Origin: Neisseria bergeri
GTDB lineage: Bacteria > Pseudomonadota > Gammaproteobacteria > Burkholderiales > Neisseriaceae
DNA length: 64,000 nt
Direction: 5' to 3'
Assembly (NCBI GenBank): GCA_003044455.1
Contig: POWY01000005.1
Coordinates: forward strand, 1-64,000
The notes beneath the pieces are model-generated. The model was not told the origin of the DNA. It was given only the letters and a program-made list of their open reading frames with translations, and did not search any database. The position numbers and the translations under genes are program-made. Shown here in pieces: positions 8,968 to 17,203 of this stretch; position 1 is the stretch's first letter, and each line of letters starts with the position of its first letter.

Positions 8968-9927
8968 TTAACGTACCGACCACGCGGCAACGGCATTGGC
9001 AAACATTGCCGCCACATCGAAACCTTTTTGTTTCATAATTTCTTGGAATCCGGTCGGGCTGGTCACGTTGACTTCGGTCAGGTTGCTGCCGATAACGTCC
9101 AAACCGGCCAGCAGGATGCCTCGCCGTTTGAGTTCGGGGGCGAGCGTTTCGGCGATTTCGCGGTCGCGTCCGCCCAATTCCTGCGCCACGCCGCGCCCGC
9201 CTGCCGCCAGATTGCCGCGTGTTTCGCCGTTTTGAGGAATACGCGCCAAAGCATAGGGGACGACTTCTCCACCGATAATCAGGATGCGTTTGTCGCCGTG
9301 TACGATTTCGGGAATGTAGCGTTGCGCCATAATGGTGCGGGAATCAAGCCGCATCAGGGTTTCGAGGATGCTGCCAATGTTAGGGTCTTTTTCGGTCAGG
9401 CGGAAGATGCCCATACCGCCCATACCGTCGAGCGGTTTGACGATGATGTCGCCGTGTTCTTTCAAAAATGCGCGGACATCGGCGGAACGGGTCGTTACCA
9501 GCGTGGGCGCGGTAAACCGGCTGAAATTCAAAATCGCCAGTTTTTCATTGAAGTCGCGCATCGCCTGTCCGCTGTTGAACACTTTCGCGCCCTGCTGCTC
9601 CGCCAGCGTCAGTAATTGGGTGGCGTAGAGGTATTGCATATCGAACGGCGGATCGGTACGCATAATCACGGCATCAAATGCTTTCAATGCCGTCTGAACT
9701 TTGTCTGCGGATTTGAACCACGCATGATCATCATCGTTTTTTGCACCCAAAAATTCAAATGCCGATGCCTGCGCCGTTACCAAACCGCCGTTTACAGACA
9801 ATTCCCCGCTCAATGTATGAAACAGCCGCCAGCCGCGTTTTGCCATTTCGCGCATCATCGCGTAGGTGGTGTCTTTATAGGTTTTGAAACTTGCCATCGG
9901 GTCGGCGATAAAGAGGACTTTCATCAT
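8968..9927 (-). CDS. gshB: Glutathione synthetase
   Basis: GshB joins gamma-glutamylcysteine and glycine with ATP. The 319-residue protein has the GSH-synthase N domain (MKVLFIADPMASFKTYKDTT, MRTDPPFDMQYLY) and ATP-grasp domain (VKPLDGMGGMGIFRL, QRYIPEIVHGDKRILIIGG, NLAAGGRG, GLDVIGSNLTEVNVTSPTG). Two adjacent ATGs (9927, 9924) make the start ambiguous by one residue. Downstream (8837-8967) there is only a pair of distant uptake sequences and a Correia element. Confidence 0.96.
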   Translation of the reverse strand: MMKVLFIADPMASFKTYKDTTYAMMREMAKRGWRLFHTLSGELSVNGGLVTAQASAFEFLGAKNDDDHAWFKSADKVQTALKAFDAVIMRTDPPFDMQYLYATQLLTLAEQQGAKVFNSGQAMRDFNEKLAILNFSRFTAPTLVTTRSADVRAFLKEHGDIIVKPLDGMGGMGIFRLTEKDPNIGSILETLMRLDSRTIMAQRYIPEIVHGDKRILIIGGEVVPYALARIPQNGETRGNLAAGGRGVAQELGGRDREIAETLAPELKRRGILLAGLDVIGSNLTEVNVTSPTGFQEIMKQKGFDVAAMFANAVAAWSVR

Positions 9928-9978
9928 ATTTCCTTTCCGGTGTGCCGAATGTGCCGCGTTTCGCGGATAAAGGAGAAA

Positions 9979-10005
9979 TGCCGTCCGAACAATATTCAGA
10001 CGGCA
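9979..10005 (-). terminator. Uptake-sequence hairpin ending glnS
   Basis: TGCCGTCCGAA (one mismatch) and TTCAGACGGCA with a 5-base loop, 12 bases beyond the glnS stop. Confidence 0.75.
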
Positions 10006-10016
10006 AGGATGAGGTT

Positions 10017-11705
10017 TTACTTAGGCTGCCAAGAATCTTTCAGCGTTACCGTGCGGTTAAACACCGGCGTGTCTTTGCTGTGGTCTTTGCGGTCGGTAAC
10101 AAAATAGCCGATGCGCTCGAACTGCCAGCGGCTTTCTGCCGGCAAATCTTTTGCGGCAGGTTCGGCGTAGGCAGTGATTTCCTTGATGGATTCAGGATTA
10201 AGGAAATCGGTAAACGGCAGGTATTCGCCGTCTTCGCCGCGCACGGCATCGGGACGCTCGACGGTAAAGAGGCGGTCGTACAGGCGGACTTTGATTTCGG
10301 CGGCATGTTCGGCGGAAACCCAGTGAATCACGCCTTTGACTTTTCTGCCTTCAGGATTTTTGCCCAAAGTGTCGTGGTCGATGCTGCACTTGAGTTCAAG
10401 CACCTTGCCTGCCGCGTCTTTGACGACTTCATCGCACTTGATGACATAGCCGTGGCGCAAGCGCACTTCGCCGCCCGGAGTCAGGCGTTTGAATCCTTTG
10501 GGCGGATTTTCGGCAAAGTCGTCGGCTTCGATGTAAATGGTTTGTGAAACAGGTACTTCGCGATCGCCCATTTCCTCGTGGTTCGGATGGAACGCGGCAT
10601 GGCGGCTTTGGGTTTTACCGGCTTCAAAGTTGGTCAGGGTAACTTTGAGCGGGTTCAACACCGCCATCAGGCGCGGGGCGGAGTTTTCCAGCTCTTCGCG
10701 AATCGCGCCTTCCAACACGCTCATATCGACGATGTTTTCAGATTTGGAAATACCGGCGCGTTTGGCAAACAGGCGCAGCCCTTCGGGCGTGTAGCCGCGG
10801 CGGCGCATACCGGAAATGGTCGGCATACGCGGATCGTCCCAGCCGGAAACGTGTTTTTCCACAACCAACTGATTCAATTTCCGTTTGGAGGTAATGGTGT
10901 ACAAAAGCTCCAAACGGGAAAACTCGTATTGGCGCGGACGGGTGGCGTGCGGCGCAGGAATGTTGTCCAACACCCAATCGTAAAGCGGGCGGTGGGCTTC
11001 AAATTCGAGCGTACACAAGGAATGCGTGATGCCTTCGATGGCATCGGAAATGCAATGCGTGTAGTCGTACATCGGGTAGATGCACCATTTGTCGCCGGTG
11101 TTGTGGTGATGGGCGCGGCGGATGCGGTAGATGACGGGGTCGCGCATATTGATGTTGCCGGATGCCATGTCGATTTTCAGGCGCAGGGTTTTACTGCCGT
11201 CGGGAAATTCGCCGTTTTTCATGCGTGTGAACAGGTCGAGGTTTTCTTCGATACTGCGGTCGCGATAAGGGCTGTTTTTGCCCGCTTCGGTCAGCGTGCC
11301 GCGGTATTCGCGCATTTCTTCGGGTGTCAAATCATCGACATACGCTTTGCCGTCTTGGATTAAACCGACGGCGTAATCATAGAGCCGGTCGAAATAGTTG
11401 GAAGCGAAACGCGACTCGCCTGCCCAATGGAAGCCCAACCACTCGACGTCTTCTTTAATGGCGTTGACGTATTCGTCGTTTTCTTTTTCGGGGTTGGTGT
11501 CGTCGAAACGCAGATTGCACAAGCCGTCGTAAATATACGCCAAACCAAAGTTCAGGCAGATGGATTTGGCGTGTCCGATGTGCAGGTAGCCGTTGGGTTC
11601 GGGCGGGAAACGGGTTTGGACGGCTGTATGTTTGCCGCTTTTGAGGTCTTCTTCGATGATGGTGCGGATGAAATGGTTGTCCGCGAATTGGTCTTTATTG
11701 AGCAT
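10017..11705 (-). CDS. glnS: Glutaminyl-tRNA synthetase
   Basis: This class I synthetase charges tRNA-Gln. The 562-residue product has [17 protein letters not shown] (HIGH motif), the discriminating DDTNPEKE block, and SKRKLNQLV (KMSKS equivalent) followed by [19 protein letters not shown], then the beta-barrel anticodon-binding domains. The start at 11705 ([10 protein letters not shown]) follows AAAGAA. The frame extends upstream to an ATG whose sequence is just the uptake sequence (MPSEA), so it is rejected. A dedicated GlnRS agrees with a beta/gammaproteobacterial host. Confidence 0.96.
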   Translation of the reverse strand: MLNKDQFADNHFIRTIIEEDLKSGKHTAVQTRFPPEPNGYLHIGHAKSICLNFGLAYIYDGLCNLRFDDTNPEKENDEYVNAIKEDVEWLGFHWAGESRFASNYFDRLYDYAVGLIQDGKAYVDDLTPEEMREYRGTLTEAGKNSPYRDRSIEENLDLFTRMKNGEFPDGSKTLRLKIDMASGNINMRDPVIYRIRRAHHHNTGDKWCIYPMYDYTHCISDAIEGITHSLCTLEFEAHRPLYDWVLDNIPAPHATRPRQYEFSRLELLYTITSKRKLNQLVVEKHVSGWDDPRMPTISGMRRRGYTPEGLRLFAKRAGISKSENIVDMSVLEGAIREELENSAPRLMAVLNPLKVTLTNFEAGKTQSRHAAFHPNHEEMGDREVPVSQTIYIEADDFAENPPKGFKRLTPGGEVRLRHGYVIKCDEVVKDAAGKVLELKCSIDHDTLGKNPEGRKVKGVIHWVSAEHAAEIKVRLYDRLFTVERPDAVRGEDGEYLPFTDFLNPESIKEITAYAEPAAKDLPAESRWQFERIGYFVTDRKDHSKDTPVFNRTVTLKDSWQPK

Positions 11706-11725
11706 AGTTTTCTTTGAACGGATGG

Positions 11726-11765
11726 CTTCAGACGGCATTGGCATGATTCCGTATGCCGTCTGAAG
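11726..11765 (-). terminator. Uptake-sequence inverted pair between deoR-family gene and glnS
   Basis: CTTCAGACGGCAT and ATGCCGTCTGAAG flank a 14-base loop. It lies upstream of glnS and about 50 bases downstream of the DeoR-family stop, so it ends the latter. Confidence 0.7.
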
Positions 11766-11816
11766 CGGTTTGAGAATGTGTTTATTGTACCCGACTTGCG
11801 CGCTTTGACATAGCGT

Positions 11817-12590
11817 TCAGACGGCATCGGCAATCAGGCATTCCACCCCCGCCTCTTTCAGCATCTTCTGCATCGCGGTATCGGGCAGCCGGTCGGTAAA
11901 TACTTTGTCAAATGCCGTAATGTCGCCGAGCCTGACCAGCGCGTTGCTGCGGAATTTGCTGTGATCCACGCCGAGGAAGCGGACGCGCGCGTTGGCTATC
12001 ATCGCCTGCATGACGCTGACTTCCTTGTAATCGTAATCCAAAAGCGAACCGTCGCTCTCCACGCCGTGCGTACTCATCACGGCATAATCGACTTTGAACT
12101 GGTTGATAAAATCGACGGTTGCCACGCCGGTAATGCCGCCGTCCAAAGGGCGGACGACTCCGGAAGTGATGATGACCGTGTAATCCGTCCGCGCCGAAAC
12201 GATGGAGGCGACGTGGATATTGTTGGTAATAATCCGCAGGCTGCCGCGCCGTCTCACCAGCTCCGATGCCACGGCTTCCATCGTCGTGCCGATACTGACA
12301 AACAGCGATGACTCGTCGGGAATATGTTCCGCAATCAGCCGGGCAATGGCGTTTTTTTCGTTTTGACATTGAATTTGGCGGCTGGCAGGCAGCCCCTCCG
12401 GCAAGTTTCCGCCCGAAGATGCACCGCCGTGATGGCGTTTCAGACTGCCGGCATCCTCCAACTCGCGGATGTCGCGGCGTATCGTCTGCGGGGTAACGTC
12501 CAATGCGGCGGCAAGCTCGTCCACCGACATAAACTGATGCCGGCGGACAAGGCTTAAAACCTCTCCGTGCCTTTGGATTTTCGGTTTCAT
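11817..12590 (-). CDS. DeoR/GlpR-family transcriptional regulator
   Basis: This 257-residue cytosolic repressor has an N-terminal DeoR helix-turn-helix: GEVLSLVRRHQFMSVDELAA then LDVTPQTIRRDIRELEDAG (residues about 9-50). The C-terminal DeoRC sugar-phosphate sensor domain includes FVSIGTTMEAVASEL and the GVVRPLDGGITG and GVDHSKF motifs. It resembles GlpR, but no glycerol or sugar genes are adjacent, so its effector is unknown. It is followed by the LysO-like gene upstream on the same strand (42-base gap). Confidence 0.9.
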   Translation of the reverse strand: MKPKIQRHGEVLSLVRRHQFMSVDELAAALDVTPQTIRRDIRELEDAGSLKRHHGGASSGGNLPEGLPASRQIQCQNEKNAIARLIAEHIPDESSLFVSIGTTMEAVASELVRRRGSLRIITNNIHVASIVSARTDYTVIITSGVVRPLDGGITGVATVDFINQFKVDYAVMSTHGVESDGSLLDYDYKEVSVMQAMIANARVRFLGVDHSKFRSNALVRLGDITAFDKVFTDRLPDTAMQKMLKEAGVECLIADAV

Positions 12591-12632
12591 CGTTTTCTGC
12601 CTCCTTGCATCGGGATGCCGATTTTACCGCGT

Positions 12633-13535
12633 TCAACCCAAAGCGGAAAACGACACCATCAAAAACGGCGCGGCAATGTTGACCACCACGCCGAAGCTAA
12701 CCGCTACCGGCACGACTTCCAAACCGCCCGCACCCTGAATCACGGGCAATGTGAAATCCATACTGGTCGCGCCTCCGATTCCCACCGCCGCATCCGGAAA
12801 ACGCTTCATCAGCAGCGGGATAAATGCCAGCGCGAACAACTCGCGCGCCAAGTCGTTCAACAGCGCGATGCTGCTCCACACCGCGCCGTAAGCCTCGGTC
12901 ATTACCAAACCCGAGAGGGAATACCAGCCGAAGCCGGAAGCCATCGCCAAACCCTTCGCCCACGACACGCCGTCTGTCGAAACGGCAAACAGCAATCCGC
13001 CCGAAAGGGATGAAAGCATAAACCAGACCGAAAGCCGAATGCCTCGCCGGTTAAGCAAAACCTGCCGCAACGGCACGCCGCCGCTTTTGAGCTGCACGCC
13101 GATGAGGAACACCAGCAGCATCAGGCAGTACATACCCGCGTTTTCAGACGGCATCCAAATATCGCGCATCAGTTTTCCGAATGCGAATCCGAGCAGCACG
13201 CATCCGAGCTGCCTCACACTGCCCGACACCCCGACCGAAACGCCCTTCCCTTTCCCCCTTATCCGCCACGGGGACAACTTCCCCGACACTGCCAAGGCAA
13301 GCAGGTTCGCCCCGACCGTACAAACAAACAGCCACAGAACCGTCAACGCCATATCGCCCAACCGCGAACCCAAATCCTCCACGCGCGACAACGATACGCC
13401 GATCAGCAGCAGCACGGCATACACCAAAATCGACAGCACCTTGTCCAAAGCAGGCAGGTAAGGCTTGGGAACACGGATAAAAAATCCGGCAAACATCGGT
13501 ACCAATACCGAAAGCAATGTAATTAAGCTGTTCAT
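12633..13535 (-). CDS. LysO family transporter (DUF340/YbjE-like)
   Basis: This 300-residue membrane protein has about nine hydrophobic segments and LysO signatures (VLSILVYAVLLLIGVSLSR, SGFGWYSLSGLVMTEAYG, GGATSMDFTLPVIQ). E. coli LysO (YbjE) exports lysine and thialysine. Here the N-terminal half begins MNSLITLLSVLVPMFAGFFI. The start codon overlaps the stop of the HicB-like remnant (ATGA), so translation might be coupled. Substrate in this organism is inferred only from family. Confidence 0.8.
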   Translation of the reverse strand: MNSLITLLSVLVPMFAGFFIRVPKPYLPALDKVLSILVYAVLLLIGVSLSRVEDLGSRLGDMALTVLWLFVCTVGANLLALAVSGKLSPWRIRGKGKGVSVGVSGSVRQLGCVLLGFAFGKLMRDIWMPSENAGMYCLMLLVFLIGVQLKSGGVPLRQVLLNRRGIRLSVWFMLSSLSGGLLFAVSTDGVSWAKGLAMASGFGWYSLSGLVMTEAYGAVWSSIALLNDLARELFALAFIPLLMKRFPDAAVGIGGATSMDFTLPVIQGAGGLEVVPVAVSFGVVVNIAAPFLMVSFSALG

Positions 13536-13834
13536 CTACTGCCTCCAATATATCGCGCCCCATCGTCGGAACGAGCCACTTCTTTGACCGACCCGTTTGA
13601 CCGGCGGGCAAAAGGACTGTTCATTTTCATTACGACTCCTTCAAAGGCAGCGCGTCCAAGAGTCCTCCCCTCTTCAAGCGCGAAGGAAAAAGACGCCGGA
13701 CGCAGGTCTTCAAAATAGAAATCCGCAGGCGAAATCAATATACCTTCCGCCATTTCAAGGGCTTCGAGAATATCGCACAAGGCAACCGCAAAACCGCCTT
13801 TTCCTGCGGGCGTAAATTTTGCGGGGCGGTACAT
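13532..13834 (-). pseudogene. HicB-family antitoxin remnant
   Basis: The 100-codon frame begins MYRPAKFTPAGKGGFAVALCDI and contains LEALEMAEGILISPADFYFE, then DLRPASFSFALEEG. These are the HicB N-terminal beta-sheet and the conserved EALEMAEG.LISA.DFYFEDLRP helix. The P-E-A-x-T-Q-G loop normally between them is deleted, and the C-terminal DNA-binding part is replaced by unrelated residues, so it is a broken antitoxin. Upstream (13840-13930) only short HicA-like scraps are visible in shifted frames. It ends overlapping the LysO-like start codon. Confidence 0.55.
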
Positions 13835-14072
13835 TCTTCAACCTTTCTGCAAATCCTTGCGGGCTTGCCCTTGTTTTAAACCGAGCTGCTTTTTGACATC
13901 CTAATATTTACTTTCTTAACCATAGCATAAATTCCTCAGACTTATATATTTTAGTATAAGTATGACTTAAGGGATATGGCGCCGCGTGTTACGATTTGCT
14001 TCTTTTTAATTTTAGGATTTATATAAGTTATGGCTTGCCTGGGCTCGAAGTGATAAAGAGAGTATTTACTTT
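13835..14072. other. AT-rich gap with no intact gene
   Basis: No open frame with a ribosome site is visible. The minus strand has a short phrase (MVKKVNIRMSK, then KKQLGLKQG in another frame) that could be a decayed HicA end preceding the HicB remnant. The base composition shifts here from GC-rich housekeeping to AT-rich cassette DNA. Confidence 0.4.
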
Positions 14073-14396
14073 TCAACTATAAAAATATGAGATAGTTCCA
14101 TGGGAAAACCGTAATTTAAGTTTTAATAAAGCACCTTCTAGGCGATATAAAAATTTTCTATAATTTTCATTTGGTTTATATTTATATATAAGCTGTATTT
14201 CAATAGTCTCATAGCTACTTTCTCCAAAATCTTCAAAAATTTGACCTGATTCAATATATTGAATATATGAATTTATTTTTTCTTGCAACAAAAACAAATG
14301 CTCGTTATCCCATTTTAAATGATCAGAAATAGTTAATATGAGTATTCCGTTTTCAATAGAGGCTGAATCAATTACGTTCTCTTCCAAAATAGACAT
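14073..14396 (-). CDS. DUF6572-like protein, probable immunity gene
   Basis: This 107-residue acidic protein has the DUF6572 pattern: an N-terminal VIDS..ENG.L.LTISDHLKW, then LFLLQEKINSYIQYIESGQI, and a beta-rich tail. Members of this family commonly sit right after toxin C-terminal domains. Here its ATG overlaps the stop of a toxin-tail frame (TAATG), the arrangement of a coupled toxin-immunity pair. The DNA is AT-rich compared with neighbours. The family assignment is good; the immunity function is inferred from position. Confidence 0.65.
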   Translation of the reverse strand: MSILEENVIDSASIENGILILTISDHLKWDNEHLFLLQEKINSYIQYIESGQIFEDFGESSYETIEIQLIYKYKPNENYRKFLYRLEGALLKLKLRFSHGTISYFYS

Positions 14397-14617
14397 TATC
14401 TTTTCCTTTCAGTGGTAACTTTAGTAGGTTTAATTTTGGTCTCCTTTGGATAGCCCGGTTTTCCCTTACCGACCACTGTTGCTCCCGTTCTTTCAATTTC
14501 AGGAAAAGCTTTTTTCTGATTTTTGGTAAATGGCGCAGTTATTGAAGCCTTATATCGGGCGGTAACTTCCAGCACAAAAAAAGCGGAGTAGTTCTTTCTG
14601 TATTTTTTCTTTAATCT
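14396..14617 (-). pseudogene. Polymorphic toxin C-terminal tail, truncated
   Basis: A 73-codon frame without a credible start reads ..YSAFFVLEVTARYKASITA, PFTKNQKKAFPEIERTGATV and VGKGKPGYPKETKIKPTKV before its TAA. The F.KNQ..AFPEIE.TGA.VVGKGK.G.P.GT.I.PT.V pattern is the conserved end of many secreted bacterial nuclease-type toxins. The frame begins after a TGA, with a possible frameshift in an A6 run near 14600, so it is a toxin remnant. Its stop overlaps the DUF6572 start. Confidence 0.6.
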
Positions 14618-14682
14618 TCAGTACATTATCTTCATGTTTCGAGGGTAACATATCTGCTAATCTAGTACAGTCTCAAAATATA

Positions 14683-15144
14683 TTATAGATTCAATTGAAA
14701 AATAACAGATTCAACTGTACCTTTCTTATACCTGATTTCTTTAAAGTTTTTCCCATTGTCAAAACTATAAAAAAGTCTCTCTTCCTCACCAGAATATCCC
14801 ATCTCTAATACTAAACAATCTATTTCACAATTACTCCCTCCACTCATATATGCAGTATCAATAGAAAATATATTACATAATTCCAGAGAATTATATTTAT
14901 CTATATCAAACAGTTGCTCTCCAAAATCCAAACCATTGTTTCCACCTGCATAATACTTCTCTTCAAAGGATGATTTAAAACTGTTAAAAACTGTATTTAA
15001 TGTAAAATACCCATATGGGCATATCTTAGGATATATATTCTCTCCTATTATTATCTGAATTTTTCCATAAATAAAACCATTACATTCAGAGTTTTCTTCC
15101 CATAAAACCCCAAATTTTCTTGTTGAGTCCATAATAATATTCAT
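14683..15144 (-). CDS. Imm42-like immunity protein
   Basis: This 153-residue acidic, AT-rich gene begins MNIIMDSTRKFGVLWEENSE. It contains the F-(G/A)-(I/V)-x-(W/Y)-E opening, plus an Imm42-like middle (IYPKICPYGYFTLNTVFNSF) where ICPYGYFTLN is typical. AAGGAT lies correctly upstream of ATG 15144. The gene starts 8 bases after the stop of the frameshifted toxin tail, so it is the presumed cognate immunity gene. Intact immunity beside an inactive toxin is a common orphan pattern in Neisseria maf and rhs loci. Confidence 0.65.
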   Translation of the reverse strand: MNIIMDSTRKFGVLWEENSECNGFIYGKIQIIIGENIYPKICPYGYFTLNTVFNSFKSSFEEKYYAGGNNGLDFGEQLFDIDKYNSLELCNIFSIDTAYMSGGSNCEIDCLVLEMGYSGEEERLFYSFDNGKNFKEIRYKKGTVESVIFQLNL

Positions 15145-15152
15145 ATAAATCC

Positions 15153-15692
15153 TTATTTTAATAACTTGTTCTTTGATTGATCGGGGTATGCTTTTTTAAT
15201 TCCTGCTTTTTGTTGACTTGTTAAGGACAAGGGATTTTTCTTATCGGATGTAGAACCCACCCAATGCCAAGGTTCATTTTTCCTATCGCCCCCCCATATA
15301 ACGATGAATATGTCCTTTATCATCAATTGCAAATCGCTGTTTACCAATTTGTACTGAGCTTTCAATTAATTGAACTGAATTCTTTGGCTCAATACCAGCA
15401 TCAAACTTAAACCCTAACTGACCAGGAGTATGTTTAGGATTAGATTTATAAGTAGTTTCACTAACTGTTTTATCTGGATTTTTAATTTTTATTGAGATAG
15501 CTTGAGGAACAGGTATAGAAGACTCTACTCCCTGTCCTTTAGACGTACCAAAATCATTCTTTTGATAATTCTTCTGATGATTCTTCGACGCCAACACCGT
15601 ATCCGGAATCCTGTCCCCCTTCGCAACATTGCCGTTTGCAGGGATACGGATATCCCCCGCACCCGCTAATAAGGGATCGCTTATCTCGCCCC
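15153..15692 (-). pseudogene. Polymorphic toxin C-terminal region, out of frame at a G7 tract
   Basis: The minus strand reads ..DPLLAGAGDIRIPANGNVAK, GDRIPDTVLASKNHQKNY and onward to GKQRFAIDDKGHIHRYMGG, then stops (CGATAG). One base shift restores DRKNEPWHWVGSTSDKKNPL and SLTSQQKAGIKKAYPDQSKN to a TAA at 15153. The shift falls exactly in a run of seven G (C7 at 15289-15295 on the plus strand); six G would join the frames. The HIHRYMGGD....WHW.GST...PL shape is that of MafB/CdiA-type toxin tails. No signal peptide or delivery domain is present upstream, so it is a silent cassette or a phase-off allele. Confidence 0.65.
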
Positions 15693-15787
15693 ATCAAAGG
15701 CTCACTGCTTTTCTTAACTACCTTTTTAACAACCGGGCGAAAAAGCTTTTTATGTCATCAGATAAATTAATATAAATTGATATTTCC

Positions 15788-15916
15788 TTACCTGTCGAAC
15801 CCCGCCTTTCGGATGGCGGGATACGGCTTAGTTCGGAAAACCGACGATTGGTGCGGCACGCGGGTTGTTCCCGATGTGCGCCCCGCGTATTGGAACGCAT
15901 CGGCATCAAATGCCAT
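15788..15916 (-). CDS. Small hypothetical protein, 42 residues
   Basis: ATG 15916 is preceded by AGGGGAAT, a good ribosome site. The product reads MAFDADAFQYAGRTSGTTRV, then PHQSSVFRTKPYPAIRKAGF and DR before TAA. It is basic at the C terminus and has no recognisable domain. It sits alone between the toxin cassette and the GntR gene. It may be a real small protein or a chance frame in degraded sequence. Confidence 0.3.
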   Translation of the reverse strand: MAFDADAFQYAGRTSGTTRVPHQSSVFRTKPYPAIRKAGFDR

Positions 15917-16020
15917 ATTCCCCTGCCCTTACGCCTGGCTGCCCGCAACATCTGCACGCCATATCCGATGCCTTGCCCCATTCGGGAAGCCATACCCCGA
16001 TTGCGGCAAAATGCGGGTCG

Positions 16021-16066
16021 ATGCCGTCTGACCACTGCGGGACCGCATTTCGGCTTCAGACGGCAT
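16021..16066. terminator. Widely spaced uptake-sequence pair
   Basis: ATGCCGTCTGA and TCAGACGGCAT are separated by about 24 bases. The stem is good, but no gene ends immediately beside it, so the terminator role is uncertain. Confidence 0.35.
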
Positions 16067-16080
16067 CAGGTTCGCCATTA

Positions 16081-16114
16081 AAAAACCGCCTGAACATCTG
16101 ATTCAGACGGTTTT
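16081..16114 (-). terminator. Hairpin ending the GntR-family gene
   Basis: AAAACCGCCTGAA and TTCAGACGGTTTT form a stem (uptake-like) with a 7-base loop, 16 bases past the stop. Confidence 0.8.
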
Positions 16115-16129
16115 CTCTCCATCAGGCAT

Positions 16130-16846
16130 TCAATCTTCCAAAGTCTTTTCCAAGCGTTCCATACAGTTGCCCAAATGGCGGCGCAGGATTTTGACCACGC
16201 GGTTGCGCCTGCCTGCCAGCAGCAGGTCGAGGATTTCGCGGTGTTCGGAATGCGTGTGCGTATTGATGGCGTGTTTTTCCTCGCGATGCACGCCCGCCAC
16301 GGCGACAATCAGGGATGACCGCGCGCACAGCGTGTTCATAATGTCGAACAGCACATCGTTGCCCACCAGGCGCGCCAGTTCGACGTGGAAGGCATTGGAC
16401 AGGCGGTTCCAGCCGACGCGGTCGCCCCTGCCGGAAGCCTCTTCTTCGCGCCGTATCATCGCATAAAGCGGCTTGAGGCGCGTTTCCAAATCCGGCAGGT
16501 CTGCGAGGATGTTCAAAATCATCGTCTCCATTTCGATGCGCGCATTGAACACATCCTGCATTTCTTTCAAATCGGGAACGTGGACGAACGCGCCCCTGTT
16601 GGGTTGCAAATCGACAATCTTGTCGTGCGCCAAAAGCGACAGCGCGCCGCGGACGGTGTTGCGCGAACACACCATCTGACGGCAAAGTTCGGATTCGGTC
16701 AGCTTTTTGCCGGGCAGCAGCACCTGATCAGTAATGCCGTCCAAAATCAGGGCGTAAACACGGAACAGTTCCGAATCGTGCCGCTCTTCGAGAATCAGGG
16801 AAGACGTGGTCGGCGCATGGATAATGTCGTCGTTTTCAAAGTTCAT
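16130..16846 (-). CDS. GntR-family (FadR/FCD) transcriptional regulator
   Basis: This 238-residue regulator has a GntR winged helix at residues about 25-90 (VYALILDGITDQVLLPGKKL, TESELCRQMVCSRNTVRGAL). The C-terminal all-helical FCD domain carries the metal/ligand His set (FHVELARL, HREEKHAI, HSEHREIL). Such proteins sense small carboxylates in the cytosol. No catabolic gene is adjacent; upstream lies a Correia element whose end provides TATAAA facing this gene about 100 bases ahead, followed by an orphan RNA unit. The ligand is unknown. Start ATG 16846 is preceded by GGAAAAC. Confidence 0.9.
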   Translation of the reverse strand: MNFENDDIIHAPTTSSLILEERHDSELFRVYALILDGITDQVLLPGKKLTESELCRQMVCSRNTVRGALSLLAHDKIVDLQPNRGAFVHVPDLKEMQDVFNARIEMETMILNILADLPDLETRLKPLYAMIRREEEASGRGDRVGWNRLSNAFHVELARLVGNDVLFDIMNTLCARSSLIVAVAGVHREEKHAINTHTHSEHREILDLLLAGRRNRVVKILRRHLGNCMERLEKTLED

Positions 16847-16948
16847 GATGTTTTCCGTATTTTTACGCTTTCAAATTTTTTAAGATGTTTTAAGACGGCT
16901 ATGTTTCAAATCGTGTCGGGGAAATCAAAGTATTACACAAATTTATTT

Positions 16949-17055
16949 TATAGTGGATTAAATTTAAATCAGGACAAGGCGACGAAGCCGCAGACAGTAC
17001 AGATAGTACGGCAAGGCGAGGCAACGCCGTACTGGTTTAAATTTAATCCACTATA
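16949..17055. mobile_element. Correia element, internally deleted (about 107 bp)
   Basis: Ends TATAGTGGATTAAATTTAAA and TTTAAATTTAATCCACTATA bound a core with ACAAGGCGACGAAGCCGCAG and ..GGCAACGCCGTACTGG. It lacks the IHF-containing segment of the longer form. It lies 103 bases upstream of the GntR gene; the left end read leftward is CCACTATAAAAT. Confidence 0.95.
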
Positions 17056-17168
17056 ATTCAATAAATTAATATATGGCTTAAAATAACGGGATACCCGCCT
17101 TCCGTCCTACTGCAGAAGCAGGCGGGCATCATTTTAAAACGCGGCATTTAAAATTTGACCGAAAATTG

Positions 17169-17197
17169 TTGACAATCCGGAATCAAGCCTGCACAAT
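17169..17197 (+). promoter_or_regulatory. Sigma70-type promoter of orphan RNA unit
   Basis: TTGACA (17169-17174), a 17-base spacer and CACAAT (17192-17197) make a strong consensus promoter. The predicted start is near 17204. No plus-strand protein gene follows. Confidence 0.6.
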
Positions 17198-17203
17198 ACC
17201 CCG

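Larger units (their letters stand above)
15693..16080. other. Degenerate region between toxin cassette and GntR gene
   Basis: The minus strand at 15690-15755 has an open phrase KLFRPVVKKVVKKSSEPLMG that may be the upstream part of the toxin cassette in another frame. The rest (15790-16066) is GC-rich, with one small ORF (15788-15916) and one wide uptake-sequence pair (16021-16066). No other gene is supported. Confidence 0.4.

Noticed and set aside
11706-11744. N-terminal extension of GlnRS (MPMPSEA..)
   Set aside because: These codons translate an uptake sequence; the conserved protein begins at MLNKDQF.
15718-16035. 105-codon minus-strand frame between toxin cassette and GntR gene
   Set aside because: Arg-rich shadow composition, no ribosome site; it overlaps a better small frame and a hairpin.
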